Shown one piece after another: positions 27,476 through 36,833 of a DNA stretch of 64,000 bases (its first letter is position 1; each line of letters begins with the position of its first letter). Under the pieces are notes generated by a model. That model had not been told where the DNA came from. It ran no database searches and saw only the letters and a list, made by a program, of their open reading frames with translations. The stretch comes from an uncultured Eubacterium sp. (lineage in GTDB: Bacteria; Bacillota; Clostridia; Lachnospirales; Lachnospiraceae), in contig CANDMI010000001.1 in the NCBI GenBank assembly GCA_947385775.1, forward strand, positions 1-64,000, read 5' to 3'. The translations under genes and the position numbers were made by a program.

Positions 27476-27499
27476 GTTGACCGTTTGACATATAACGTA

Positions 27500-27589
27500 T
27501 TATATCATTTTATATCCGATACCCCAGATTGTTTCAATATACTCTGTATCCGTTTGCGCCTTTAATTTCCGCTTTCCAACCTGGAAATA
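27500..27589 (-). pseudogene. C-terminal remnant of an OmpR-family response regulator
   Basis: A 29-codon fragment ends with TEYIETIWGIGYKMI and a stop, preceded by VGKRKLKAQT: the end of the winged-helix DNA-binding domain of VanR/SaeR-like regulators. An in-frame TAG lies just upstream at 27590-27592. The histidine kinase expected between it and the ATPase is entirely missing. Confidence 0.7.
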
Positions 27590-27623
27590 CTACTTTTCTG
27601 TGTATATCATTTCAGCCATAATA

Positions 27624-27656
27624 AAAACCCACAAACAAAATCTGTTTGTGGGTTTT
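27624..27656 (-). terminator. Terminator after rpsI
   Basis: AAAACCCACAAACA and TGTTTGTGGGTTTT pair across a short AAATC loop; T-runs follow on both strands, so it can serve rpsI transcription and any read-through on the plus strand. Confidence 0.85.
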
Positions 27657-27683
27657 CTGTCTCTTTTTGTTCGTAAAAACTGC

Positions 27684-28076
27684 CTATCTCTTGGAGAACT
27701 GTGGCGCGCGCCTTGCAGCCTTTAAACCATACTTCTTTCTTTCTTTCATACGCGGGTCACGCGTTAAGTAGCCGGCTTTCTTTAAAACCGGGCGATAGTC
27801 CGCGTCTACCTCAAGCAGCGCCCTTGCGATGCCATGGCGGATCGCGCCTGCCTGACCGGTATAGCCGCCGCCTTTGACGTTGACCTTTACGTCAAATTTT
27901 TCCACTGTGCCGGTGGCTGCAAGCGGCTGGCGAACGATAACCTTTAACGTCTCCAAGCCAAGATAATCGTCAATATCTCTTTTATTAATTGTGATCTTGC
28001 CTGTGCCCGGCATCAGATATACCCTAGCGACAGAGCTTTTCCTTCTACCTGTTCCATAATATCTTGCGTTAGCCAA
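27684..28076 (-). CDS. rpsI: 30S ribosomal protein S9
   Basis: A 130-residue protein with the family start [36 protein letters not shown] and the basic end PQFSKR, the usual S9 C-terminus that reaches toward the P-site tRNA. It follows rplM by 22 bases as in nearly all bacteria. Confidence 0.97.
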   Translation of the reverse strand: MANARYYGTGRRKSSVARVYLMPGTGKITINKRDIDDYLGLETLKVIVRQPLAATGTVEKFDVKVNVKGGGYTGQAGAIRHGIARALLEVDADYRPVLKKAGYLTRDPRMKERKKYGLKAARRAPQFSKR

Positions 28077-28098
28077 TGTATTTTACCTACCTTTCCGA

Positions 28099-28527
28099 TT
28101 AAAATGTCAAAACTTCCGGTTTCTGAGCGGCATGCTTGTGCTCCGGCCCAACATAAACGAATAATTTCTTATACATCTGTCTTCCCAACGGCCCCTTTGG
28201 AAGCATACCCTTTACCGCATGCTCCAGCACCCTTTCCGGATGTGTTCTCAACACTTCTTTTAATGTAGGCTGCTTTACGCCGCCAACATAATCCGAATGT
28301 CTGAAGTAAGTCTTTTGTTCCAGCTTTTTGCCTGTCACTTTAATCTTTTCTGCATTGACTATAATTACGTAATCACCTGTATCTATATGTGGAGTAAAAA
28401 TCGGCTTATTTTTGCCTCTTAAAATTTTTGCAACTTCTGATGCCAGACGTCCTAATGTCATTCCTGCTGCATCTACAACATACCATTTTCTTTCAATAAC
28501 GGCTGGACTCGCCATAAATGTGTTCAT
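28099..28527 (-). CDS. rplM: 50S ribosomal protein L13
   Basis: About 142 residues from the ATG at 28527, where AAGGAGGAGACC sits directly upstream. It begins [19 protein letters not shown], then [15 protein letters not shown] and the end [19 protein letters not shown]. The in-frame extension to 28611 is unsupported. In most Firmicutes this pair follows ecfA1-ecfA2-ecfT-truA; here two other genes lie between truA and rplM. Confidence 0.97.
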   Translation of the reverse strand: MNTFMASPAVIERKWYVVDAAGMTLGRLASEVAKILRGKNKPIFTPHIDTGDYVIIVNAEKIKVTGKKLEQKTYFRHSDYVGGVKQPTLKEVLRTHPERVLEHAVKGMLPKGPLGRQMYKKLFVYVGPEHKHAAQKPEVLTF

Positions 28528-28551
28528 TGGTCTCCTCCTTATGAAATTGTT

Positions 28552-28602
28552 AAGAAGTCCAAAAACGCTGTAATGCCCGGGGAATTCGTTTTCTTCCTTC
28601 TT
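28552..28602 (-). promoter_or_regulatory. Structured leader of rplM (L13 leader-like)
   Basis: Between the likely promoter region and the ribosome site, two nested stems can form: outer AAGAAG/CTTCTT (28597-28602 with 28552-28557) and inner AAAACG/CGTTTT (28562-28567 with 28587-28592). This resembles the L13 leader that senses L13 in Firmicutes, but it is inferred from pairing only. Confidence 0.4.
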
Positions 28603-28706
28603 CAGTAGCATTTATAGTATAAATATAGTCAAGGGAAGTAACTATATTTTCCACTACGTTTGACCTAAATATTATATTACCCAAAAACTTCCCTGTCAAG
28701 GCATTT

Positions 28707-30218
28707 TTACCGAAAAGTCGCTGTTACCGTCACCGAATCTTCTTCTAAATCCATCTCTACATCCTTTTTGCCCTGCACCGAAAATCCGACCTGGTCCACC
28801 TTCTCGCCCGAGCTTCCATCAAAGACCGTAATATGCACATCGTCGCCATCCGCATGCTCCGGGGCGACCTCATACAGCGCCTCCCCATTTAAATAAACGC
28901 CCCTGCCGCCATTCTCCCGCGGGATATTCCAGATCTTTCCAAGACTGAACTTACGCACTCCCTTCTCTTTCGCAAAACGCGTAAGGTATTCCACATGTCC
29001 GTCCCCTTGCACGACAAAGCAATCCGTTTGCTTTCCCACGCGGCTTTTTTGGATCCCAAGATTATTTAACAGCCTCATGTAATATGGATTTTGAAATAAA
29101 ATCGGATTTCGAACTTCGATCAGACAATCATAATTTTTATCCGCCAAAAGCATCAAATAAACGTCCAGCGCGCTTTGATTCCTTAAATTTTCATCTTTAA
29201 AGCGCTCGTAGTCCTCGTAATCCTCCTGCCAGCTTTGATACGAGTCTTCCTTCCTGCGGTCTGGCAGGTCATACGTTTTCGTCAGATATTTCCCTAAATA
29301 ATCCGTGACCTTGCGCGCGCCGGACGGATTTAAATGAGAGCCTGGGTCATAGCAGTCGGTGTCGTAATCGACTAAATCCATCTCTAAAAAATTAATCCCC
29401 TGTACGTCATATTCCTTTGCAAGCTCTAAAATGCGCCTTGCCTCCAGCTGGGCGCCCTCGCCCGCAGGAAACGGCAGGTAGGTTAATAATACCTCGATGC
29501 CCCGGCTTTTGCAGGATTCGATCAGCCTTCGCACATAAGAGACGGAAACCGACTCTCCTTCATAGATCTTTTCTGGCGCGACATGGGGTATTTCCCCAGG
29601 CGCGCTAACCGCGATCCTGGATTCCGCCCCCTTTTCTCTGGACTTTGATCCGTTAAAATCCGAAGCGGACAGCTCATTCCATCTGGAATGGTAAATCGAA
29701 AAATCCCACAGCAGGCTCATTTTCGTCCTCTGCTTTGCGTCCTGGACGCTTCCTTCCGCGGCAAGCTCCTGCATTTTTTTATCTTGCAGCAAATCCCATA
29801 CTCCACGGCATTTTGTCACGGTAAGCGGAAACGCGTCCAAAGACAGATGTACCATATCAAATCCCGTACTGGTTTTCGTCTCTGATCCAAGCCCAAGACA
29901 ATCCAATACAACCACCTTTGGATCTGTATGATCCAACGCGTTTTCCATCACCCAATAGGACGTAGGGATCGCGTTGGCATGCCCGCCAAAATTGTAGGAG
30001 GTAATGCCGTAATCTTTCCATAGCTCCATTGGAAAGATACCGTTGATCACATGGCTCGTGCCGAAAAACAAAACGTCAAAATTTCCTTCCTCTGAAAAAA
30101 ACGGGTCGTATTTAAAGTCGCTGCCCTTTCTTTCCACCGGATCGGTCAGCCCATTTAAGCAAAACGCAAGCAGGCATACGGTAAAAAGACCGCAGCAGAT
30201 CTTTTTTATATTCTTCAT
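28707..30218 (-). CDS. SGNH-fold exopolysaccharide O-acylation protein candidate
   Basis: A 503-residue protein with an N-terminal membrane segment (about 5-24). The SGNH motifs are LFFGTSHVING (Ser55, block I) and DPGSHLNPSG (Asp/His about residue 290, block V). The other regions are Cys-poor. It lies 20 bases after the MBOAT gene, the pairing seen in alginate O-acetyltransferase AlgI/AlgJ and DltB/DltD-like systems, so it probably acts outside the membrane in transferring acyl groups to a polymer. Substrate not known. Confidence 0.75.
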   Translation of the reverse strand: MKNIKKICCGLFTVCLLAFCLNGLTDPVERKGSDFKYDPFFSEEGNFDVLFFGTSHVINGIFPMELWKDYGITSYNFGGHANAIPTSYWVMENALDHTDPKVVVLDCLGLGSETKTSTGFDMVHLSLDAFPLTVTKCRGVWDLLQDKKMQELAAEGSVQDAKQRTKMSLLWDFSIYHSRWNELSASDFNGSKSREKGAESRIAVSAPGEIPHVAPEKIYEGESVSVSYVRRLIESCKSRGIEVLLTYLPFPAGEGAQLEARRILELAKEYDVQGINFLEMDLVDYDTDCYDPGSHLNPSGARKVTDYLGKYLTKTYDLPDRRKEDSYQSWQEDYEDYERFKDENLRNQSALDVYLMLLADKNYDCLIEVRNPILFQNPYYMRLLNNLGIQKSRVGKQTDCFVVQGDGHVEYLTRFAKEKGVRKFSLGKIWNIPRENGGRGVYLNGEALYEVAPEHADGDDVHITVFDGSSGEKVDQVGFSVQGKKDVEMDLEEDSVTVTATFR

Positions 30219-30238
30219 GATATCGCCTCACATATTCT

Positions 30239-31710
30239 TTAAAATTGAAAGTAGATAAAATTCGCTTCGTTATATACAGGCCCCCATATGCCAAACGTCA
30301 GGACCGCGCAGACCGCGGCGACCAGGACAACGCTTTGAAACCAAAAATCCTGTTCCATCAATTTTTTTCGAATGCAGATTCCCCTCTTTTTGCAAAAATC
30401 CGCAAAAAGCAGAATGCACAATCCAATCAGCATCAGCTGAAAATTCTTTCTGTCCAGCCCGCACTGGTATAACGACTCGTCAAAAAAAATCCAGGGATTT
30501 TTTACCGCTACAATCTGTCGGATAATAGAAAACGCCTCCCGAAACCCGTTTGCCCGGAAAAAAATCCACGAAAAATCAACCAAAAGAAATGTCAGAGACA
30601 TCTGTAATAGTTTATGCCCAAAAGAGCTTCTGTTTAAATGCAAAAGCCGCACCATGCGGTCACGAAGCGGCTCTAACGCTTCGCCCGCGATCTGATACAG
30701 CCCGTTTAACCCTCCCCACGCCACAAAGGAAAATTGCGCGCCATGCCATAGTCCGCTGGCGAAAAACACAATCATTTTATTCAGATATTTGCGCAGCTTT
30801 CCTTTATGGCTGCCGCCTAACGGTATGTAAAGATAGTCCTTAAACCAGGAGGTCAGAGAAATATGCCACCTGCGCCAAAACTCCGCCACTGATACGGATA
30901 AATACGGCGAATCAAAATTTTCCATCAGCTGGATTCCAAGTATTTTCGCCGCTCCGGTGGCGATCACGGAATATCCATAAAAATCGCAGTAGATCTGGAA
31001 CGCAAAAAGCATCGTCGCAACGACCAGATACCATCCGCCATACGTTTGAAAATCGCCATAAACCGTATCCACGAAAATCGCGATCCGATCCGCCAGAACG
31101 ATCTTTAAAAAATATCCCCAAAGCATGAGCAAAAGCCCTTCCTTTGCAGCCTCAAGCTGAAACTTTGAAGGCTTTGCAAGCTGCTTTAGCAGGTTTTTGG
31201 AGCGTTCGATCGGCCCCGCCACCAGCTGTGGGAAAAAGGAGACAAACAAGGCATAACGGAAAAAGTTCTTTTCCGCATAAATACCCCCCCATATACGTCC
31301 ATCGTATATCCCAACGCCTGGAACGTATAAAAAGAAATCCCCACAGGAAGCAGGATATCAAAGGACGGCATCTGAAGCTGGATATGCAGCTTATAAAAAA
31401 TCAGGGACAAAACGTTCGCCGCAAATTTCGAATACTTAAAATAAAACAATACCGCCAGGTTCAAAACAAGGCTTGCCGTTAAAACAAGCTTTCGTTTTGC
31501 GCCCTTTGGCGTTTTTTCAATGACAAGGCCGCACACATAGGTGACCGCGGTGGAAAAAAAGATCAATAACGCATACCGGGCGTTCCAGCACATATAAAAA
31601 TAATAACTGGCGCCAAGCAGCCAGTAAGTTTTGACCTTATCTGGAACGAGATAATAAAGAAATGCCACAATCGGAAAAAACACTAAGAATTGCATGGAAT
31701 TAAATAACAT
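30239..31710 (-). pseudogene. MBOAT O-acyltransferase, frameshifted in a G7 tract
   Basis: Membrane-bound O-acyltransferase of AlgI/DltB type. The N-terminal part (31186-31785, probable start ATG 31710, AGAGGAG upstream) reads LFNSMQFLVFFPIVAFLYY and ends in GYTMDVYGG; the C-terminal part (30239-31249) reads FVSFFPQLVAGPIERS, PYLSVSVAEFWRRWHISL and SGLWHGAQFSFVAWGG, the active-site His. The two frames meet in a run of seven C (plus strand, 31284-31290). With one more G the frame joins to an AEKNFFRYALFVSFF reading of normal family length. This is a slipped homopolymer: phase variation, pseudogene or sequencing error. Confidence 0.8.
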
Positions 31711-31813
31711 ACAGACTCTTTCTCCTCTCAAGTAATGGATAACATCAATTGTGCCAATGCATTGTGTGCACTGACACGACAACAATCCACTTTATCATAA
31801 AACGCATGTAATT

Positions 31814-32560
31814 TCAAGAGGGAACCATCCATTCTATCTGAACCAGCGTCAGCCCATGCGCCGGCGCGGTAGGCCCTGCGGCGGCGCGGTCGCAGGCGGA
31901 CAGAGAGGACTTAATCTCCCAAGGCTGCCGCTCCCCAATTCCTACCTGTAGCAGCGTGCCTGAAATAATGCGCACCATATTATAAAGAAACCCGCTTCCC
32001 GTTACGCGTATCGTGATAAAATCCCCTTCCTTTTCCACCGTAAGGCTGTAAATCGTGCGCACAGTCGTCTTTACCTGCGCATGCGCGGAGCAAAAGCTTT
32101 TAAAATCATGCTCGCCAACAAAATACCGTGCAGCCTGCCGCATTTTTTCCACGTCAATGTCCCGGTGGATAAAATACGCGTAGGAGCGCGCCTGCGGCAG
32201 CGGAAACCTCCGGTTTAAAATCTTATATTCATAGGTCTTTCGGCTTTTTGCGTATCTAGGATGAAAATCGAAAGGCATTTCCAGACAATCCTGGATCACG
32301 ATATCATCCGGCAATCGCTGGTTTAAGGCATAGGGCAGCTTATCCGCAGGGATTTTTGTATCCATATCAAAGACCGCCGCATTTCCAAGGGAATGCACGC
32401 CCGCGTCCGTCCTGCTCGCTCCGATGACCGTGACTGGTTTTCCAAAAAGGCCGGTAAGGGCGGAATTTAATACGCTTTCAATTGTGATCCCATTTGGCTG
32501 CGTCTGCCAGCCATGATAGTTTGTCCCGTCATACGCGACCGTCAGCATATATCTTTTCAT
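31814..32560 (-). CDS. truA: tRNA pseudouridine(38-40) synthase
   Basis: About 248 residues starting MKRYMLTVAYDGTNYHGWQ, then the catalytic Asp52 in GASRTDAGVHSLGN and ARYFVGEHDFKSFCS. Start at 32560 is preferred (GGAGAGTG six bases upstream); an earlier in-frame Met overlaps ecfT. Modifies the anticodon arm of many tRNAs. It follows ecfT, matching the conserved Firmicute block. Confidence 0.95.
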   Translation of the reverse strand: MKRYMLTVAYDGTNYHGWQTQPNGITIESVLNSALTGLFGKPVTVIGASRTDAGVHSLGNAAVFDMDTKIPADKLPYALNQRLPDDIVIQDCLEMPFDFHPRYAKSRKTYEYKILNRRFPLPQARSYAYFIHRDIDVEKMRQAARYFVGEHDFKSFCSAHAQVKTTVRTIYSLTVEKEGDFITIRVTGSGFLYNMVRIISGTLLQVGIGERQPWEIKSSLSACDRAAAGPTAPAHGLTLVQIEWMVPS

Positions 32561-32576
32561 ACACTCTCCAAATGTT

Positions 32577-33383
32577 TTATAGAAAATCAACCCTGCGCAA
32601 GAAAATTACGGCCGCAAGATAGGCAAGCAACGCCAGATAGCCGATATAATCTCGTTTTTCATATTTTAACGGCTTCATTTTCGTGCGCGCCGCCCCGCTT
32701 TGGTAGCAGCGGGACTCCATCGCTATGGATAATTCATTCGCCCGGCGCAGCGCGGACACAAACAACGGCACAAGAAGCGGCATCATGGCTTTTGCCTTTT
32801 TGATCAGATTGCGGTTTTCAAAATCCGCCCCCCTTGCCATCTGCGAGCGCATAATCTTATCCGCTTCTTCTGATAAGATCGGGATAAAGCGAAGCGCCAC
32901 CGCCATCATCATCGCGATATCGCCGACTGGCACATTCAGCTTTTCCAATGGCTGAAACGCTTTTTCGATGCCGTCGGTCAGTTCCTTTGGCGTTGTCGTA
33001 AGGGTCATGACGGAAGACCCAAGGACTAAATACGTCAGCCGAAGCAGCATCTTGACCGCAGAGGCAATGCCTTCTAAGGAAATATGCAAAAAATTCCACT
33101 CCCAGATCATATGGGAGCCAACGGTTAAAAATATCTGAAAAACCGCCGTCACAAGCAGCAGCGGCGCAACCGGCGAAAGCCCTTTTGTCAAAAGCGAAAA
33201 CGGTACTTTCGAAAGCTTCATGACAGACGCCAAAAATGCGGTAACGAACAAAAATCCCGCTATCCCCCGAAAGGAAAAAACGGAAATTAAAAAAATCATT
33301 GTCCCAAACAATTTTACACGCGCATCCAGACTATGGAGCAGCGAGCCGGATGGATAATATTGCCCGATCGTAACATCTTTCAT
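32577..33383 (-). CDS. ecfT: ECF transporter transmembrane protein EcfT
   Basis: A 268-residue transmembrane coupler of energy-coupling factor vitamin transporters. It has about five to six hydrophobic segments and the two Ala-Arg-Gly signature motifs, MRSQMARGADFE and RRANELSIAMESRCYQ, where EcfT contacts the ATPases. It overlaps ecfA2 by 4 bases and truA-side start is 17 bases from its end. Interacts with various S components encoded elsewhere. Confidence 0.94.
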   Translation of the reverse strand: MKDVTIGQYYPSGSLLHSLDARVKLFGTMIFLISVFSFRGIAGFLFVTAFLASVMKLSKVPFSLLTKGLSPVAPLLLVTAVFQIFLTVGSHMIWEWNFLHISLEGIASAVKMLLRLTYLVLGSSVMTLTTTPKELTDGIEKAFQPLEKLNVPVGDIAMMMAVALRFIPILSEEADKIMRSQMARGADFENRNLIKKAKAMMPLLVPLFVSALRRANELSIAMESRCYQSGAARTKMKPLKYEKRDYIGYLALLAYLAAVIFLRRVDFL

Positions 33384-34240
33384 GATCTTTGTCTCACCTT
33401 AAAAAACCTTAAAATCTCCGCCTTCGCTTCCTCCAGGGTCACTGGCGTATCGCTTATTGGAAGTCCGGCATCCCTCATTTCATGCATCAGATACGTAACC
33501 TGGGGCGCGGATAAGCCAATCTGCTCTAGTTTCCGATACTCGGCAAACACATTTTTTACGGTATCGTCATATAAAATCCGCCCCTCGTTTAACACGATCA
33601 TACGGTCTACATACCGGGCGAGATCCTCCATGCTGTGTGATATCAGGATCACTGTAAGCTTCTGCTCCTGATTCATCCGCAAGAGAAGCTGAAACAGCTG
33701 CGTTTTGCTTCCTGGATCTAAACCAGCGGCCGGCTCGTCCAAGATCAGCATTTCCGGCTTCATCGCCAATACCCCGGCGATCGCCACGCACCGTTTCTGA
33801 CCGCCGGATAACGTAAACGGCGGCTGGTAAAACAATTCCTCCGGCATACCGACCATTTTCAACGCTTCAAACGCCCTAAGGCCAGCTTCGTTTTTGGAAA
33901 GTCCCTGGTTGATCGGGCCAAAGCAGACATCGTCAAAGATCGTTTTTTCAAACAGCTGGTTTTCCGGACGCTGGAATACCAGCCCAACCTTGCTGCGCAG
34001 CGCTTTCCTGTCATAATCGGAATCATGGATATCCGCTCCATTGTAATAAATGCCGCCGCTTGCAGGCTTTAACAATCCATTAAACAGCTGCGCCAACGTC
34101 GATTTCCCGGAGCCGGTATGCCCCGCAAGCCCGATCATCTCCCCGTCCGCCACTTTTAAATTAATGTTTTTTAACGCCTGGGATTCATAAACCGTCCCCT
34201 GGCTGTATACATAGTCCACTTTATCGAATATCACAGACAT
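33380..34240 (-). CDS. ecfA2: ECF transporter ATPase EcfA2
   Basis: ATPase with Walker A GHTGSGKSTLAQ, ABC signature LSGGQKRCVAIAG and Walker B MLILDEPAAGLDP. The start at 34240 (SVIFDKVDYVY) is more likely than 34270; a short GA-rich ribosome site is present. About 286 residues. Overlaps ecfT by 4 bases and ends at the ecfA1 stop region. Works as a heterodimer with EcfA1. Confidence 0.93.
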   Translation of the reverse strand: MSVIFDKVDYVYSQGTVYESQALKNINLKVADGEMIGLAGHTGSGKSTLAQLFNGLLKPASGGIYYNGADIHDSDYDRKALRSKVGLVFQRPENQLFEKTIFDDVCFGPINQGLSKNEAGLRAFEALKMVGMPEELFYQPPFTLSGGQKRCVAIAGVLAMKPEMLILDEPAAGLDPGSKTQLFQLLLRMNQEQKLTVILISHSMEDLARYVDRMIVLNEGRILYDDTVKNVFAEYRKLEQIGLSAPQVTYLMHEMRDAGLPISDTPVTLEEAKAEILRFFKVRQRS

Positions 34241-34263
34241 TGAAGCTCTCTTTTCTTTTTGCC

Positions 34264-35115
34264 CTAACACAGGTTTTTCAGGGAATTTAGCAATTCCTGT
34301 CTTGTTAAAATGCCATCCGTAAGATCCAGCCCTTCTTTTTTTAACTCATAAGCAAGCATCGCCATCGGCGGCACATCCAGCTTGTAGCGCTTTAACTGCT
34401 CCACCCGGGAAAAAACCTGACGCGGCGCGCCCTGCATCACGATCTTTCCTTTTTCCATCACAAATACGCGGTCCGCGTTGACCGCCTCTTCCATATCATG
34501 AGTGATCCAAATGACCGTAATGCCTTTTTCTTTATTCAGCATACGCACCGTCTCCATAACCTGTGCGCGTCCCGCCGGGTCTAACATTGCCGTCGGTTCA
34601 TCCAATACGATGCATTTTGGCAGCATCGCAAGCGCCCCGGCGATCGCCACCCGCTGTTTTTGCCCGCCGGACAGCTTATTTAAATCGCTTTTTTGATATT
34701 TTAACATGCCAACCGACCGCAGGCTGTCAATCACCCTTGTCCAGATCTCATCCGTCGAAACGCATAGGTTTTCCGGCCCAAAGCCGACATCCTCTTCCAC
34801 GATATTCGAAACGATCTGGTTATCCGGGTCCTGAAACACCAGCCCCGCGCTGCTTCGCACGTCCCAAACATTTCGGCTTTCTGTCGCGTCTTTGCCGTCC
34901 ACCCACAAAGTTCCTTCCGTCGGAGAAAGCAGCGCGTTAAAATGCTTTGCAAGGGTTGACTTTCCAGAGCCATTATGCCCGATGATCGCCACAAACTCGC
35001 CTTCTTGAACCTCCAGGTCAACCTGGTCTAACGCGGTTTGAACGGACTCCACGTTTCCTTCCTCGTCCCGCCGGAAATATTCATGAACCAGTCCAAGAGC
35101 TTTTATGATCCCCAT
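34264..35115 (-). CDS. ecfA1: ECF transporter ATPase EcfA1
   Basis: A 283-residue ATPase with Walker A GHNGSGKSTLAKH, signature LSGGQKQRVAIAG and Walker B CIVLDEPTAMLDP; the Q-loop and H-loop are intact. First of the ecfA1-ecfA2-ecfT-truA run. In many Firmicutes it follows rplQ; here it follows trmL by 24 bases. Confidence 0.93.
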   Translation of the reverse strand: MGIIKALGLVHEYFRRDEEGNVESVQTALDQVDLEVQEGEFVAIIGHNGSGKSTLAKHFNALLSPTEGTLWVDGKDATESRNVWDVRSSAGLVFQDPDNQIVSNIVEEDVGFGPENLCVSTDEIWTRVIDSLRSVGMLKYQKSDLNKLSGGQKQRVAIAGALAMLPKCIVLDEPTAMLDPAGRAQVMETVRMLNKEKGITVIWITHDMEEAVNADRVFVMEKGKIVMQGAPRQVFSRVEQLKRYKLDVPPMAMLAYELKKEGLDLTDGILTRQELLNSLKNLC

Positions 35116-35139
35116 TTTATCATCCCCCGCAGTTTTTAT

Positions 35140-35646
35140 TTATTCCGTTTCCCACCGCAGCTTATGAAGCTCGCCCGAAAGCTGCATATCGGCAAACCGC
35201 TGCTGGCGGAGCGCTTCATATAATATAATCGCAACGGAATTGGATAAATTAAGCGAACGCGCTCCGGGAAGCATCGGAATACGGACACAGTTTTTGGGAT
35301 GCGCTTTTAAGATTTCCTCCGGTATCCCGCCGCTTTCTTTTCCAAACATAAAAAAGCAGCCCGGCTTATAACAAACATCGCTGTATACCTGCTTTGCTTT
35401 TGTCGTCACATAATAAACTTCCGCGTCTGGATGTCTTAAAAGAAACTCTTCATATTCTATATAAGTCGTAACCTCCAGCTTGCTCCAGTAATCCATTCCC
35501 GCCCGTTTTAATGATTTTTCATCCAGCCGGAACCCCAAAGGCTCGATCAGATGAAGCGCGGCCCCCGCCGCGACGCAGGTTCTTCCGATATTTCCTGTAT
35601 TTTGCGGGATTTCCGGCTGATGCAGCAGGATGTTAAATTTCTCCAT
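35140..35646 (-). CDS. trmL: tRNA (cytidine(34)-2'-O)-methyltransferase TrmL
   Basis: A SPOUT-class methyltransferase of about 168 residues. Characteristic are NILLHQPEIPQNTGNIGRTC, GKESGGIPEEIL and RSLNLSNSVAIILYEALRQ. It methylates wobble C34/U34 of tRNA-Leu. Start at 35646 shares its last base with the aminotransferase stop (TGATG), so translation is coupled. Confidence 0.93.
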   Translation of the reverse strand: MEKFNILLHQPEIPQNTGNIGRTCVAAGAALHLIEPLGFRLDEKSLKRAGMDYWSKLEVTTYIEYEEFLLRHPDAEVYYVTTKAKQVYSDVCYKPGCFFMFGKESGGIPEEILKAHPKNCVRIPMLPGARSLNLSNSVAIILYEALRQQRFADMQLSGELHKLRWETE

Positions 35647-36833
35647 CAATCGCCCTTTCCTTTTAAAATCCGAAGCTCCTTGACATATTCCTCCACACGC
35701 GCCAACGCTTTCTTTAAATTATCCAAAGAATAAGCGTAGGAAATGCGGATAAACCCTTCCCCGCTGCTTCCAAACGCCGTCCCAGGCACGACCGCCACCT
35801 TTTTAGCATACAAAAGCTTTGTGGCAAATTCATCCGAGGACATGCCAAATTCCTGGATGCATGGGAAAACGTAAAACGCCCCGTACGGCTCAAAGCATTG
35901 CAGCCCCATTTCCGAAAACCGATGCAGCATATAGCGGCGCCTTGCGTTGTACTGCTCGCGCATCAAAGCAACGTCCCCGTCCCCGTTTTTTAACGCGTCA
36001 ACGGCTGCGTACTGGCTGTTTGTCGGGGCGCACATGATCGCGTACTGATGGATCTTTAGCATCTGCTCTATGATCGCCTTTGGCCCGCAGGCATAGCCAA
36101 GCCGCCAGCCTGTCATCGCATGGGATTTGGAAAAGCCGTTTATCACGATCGTCCGCTCCTTCATGCCAGGCAGGGACGCGATCGACACATGCTCTTTTCC
36201 TTCCACATAGGTCAGCTCCGCATAGATCTCATCGCTTAGCACAAAAAGGTCATGCTCTGTCACAACCTGCGCCACGGCCTCTAAATCCGAACGCTCCATA
36301 ACCGCGCCAGTCGGGTTATTTGGATACGGGAGGACTAAGATCTTCGTCTTTGGCGTGATCGCCGCTTCAAGCTCCTCTTTGGTCAGGCGGAAATCATTTT
36401 TTGCCTGTAGTTCAATGATTACAGGCTTGCCCCCGGCTAAAACACAGCAAGGCTCATAGGACACATAGCTTGGCTGCGGGATCAAGACCTCGTCGCCTGG
36501 GTCAAGCATCGCGCGCATCGCAATGTCAATGGCTTCGCTGCCGCCTACGGTAATGATGATCTCATTTATCGGATCGTATTCTAAATCAAATCTTCGTTTT
36601 AAATATTTCGCGATTTCCAGCCTTAAAGACATCAGGCCGGAATTAGAGGTGTAAAAAGTCCTTCCTTTTTCCAGAGAATAGATTCCCTCGTCCCGGACAT
36701 GCCACGGCGTGTCAAAATCCGGCTCCCCAACGCCCAGAGAAATTACATCCTGCATTTCATTGGCGATATCAAAAAATTTTCGGATACCAGATGGCTCGAT
36801 CGTTACAATTTGCTTTGACAATGGATTTCTCAT
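35646..36833 (-). CDS. PLP-dependent aminotransferase, AlaT/AspAT-like
   Basis: A class I aminotransferase of 395 residues with PLP lysine in NGFSKSHAMTGWRLGY (about 237), VGEPDFDTPWHV, PYPNNPTGAV, SDEIYAEL and a C-terminal EGFIRISYAYS. It overlaps the Lrp/AsnC regulator by 4 bases (ATGA). The pair matches the alaR-alaT organisation of Bacillus subtilis (yugG-yugH), so alanine/2-oxoglutarate transamination is the likely but not certain role. Confidence 0.85.
   Translation of the reverse strand: MRNPLSKQIVTIEPSGIRKFFDIANEMQDVISLGVGEPDFDTPWHVRDEGIYSLEKGRTFYTSNSGLMSLRLEIAKYLKRRFDLEYDPINEIIITVGGSEAIDIAMRAMLDPGDEVLIPQPSYVSYEPCCVLAGGKPVIIELQAKNDFRLTKEELEAAITPKTKILVLPYPNNPTGAVMERSDLEAVAQVVTEHDLFVLSDEIYAELTYVEGKEHVSIASLPGMKERTIVINGFSKSHAMTGWRLGYACGPKAIIEQMLKIHQYAIMCAPTNSQYAAVDALKNGDGDVALMREQYNARRRYMLHRFSEMGLQCFEPYGAFYVFPCIQEFGMSSDEFATKLLYAKKVAVVPGTAFGSSGEGFIRISYAYSLDNLKKALARVEEYVKELRILKGKGD

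Noticed and set aside
26000-27600. Mobile element carrying the ABC fragments
   Set aside because: No integrase, transposase or terminal direct repeats were found; AT-richness alone is not enough.
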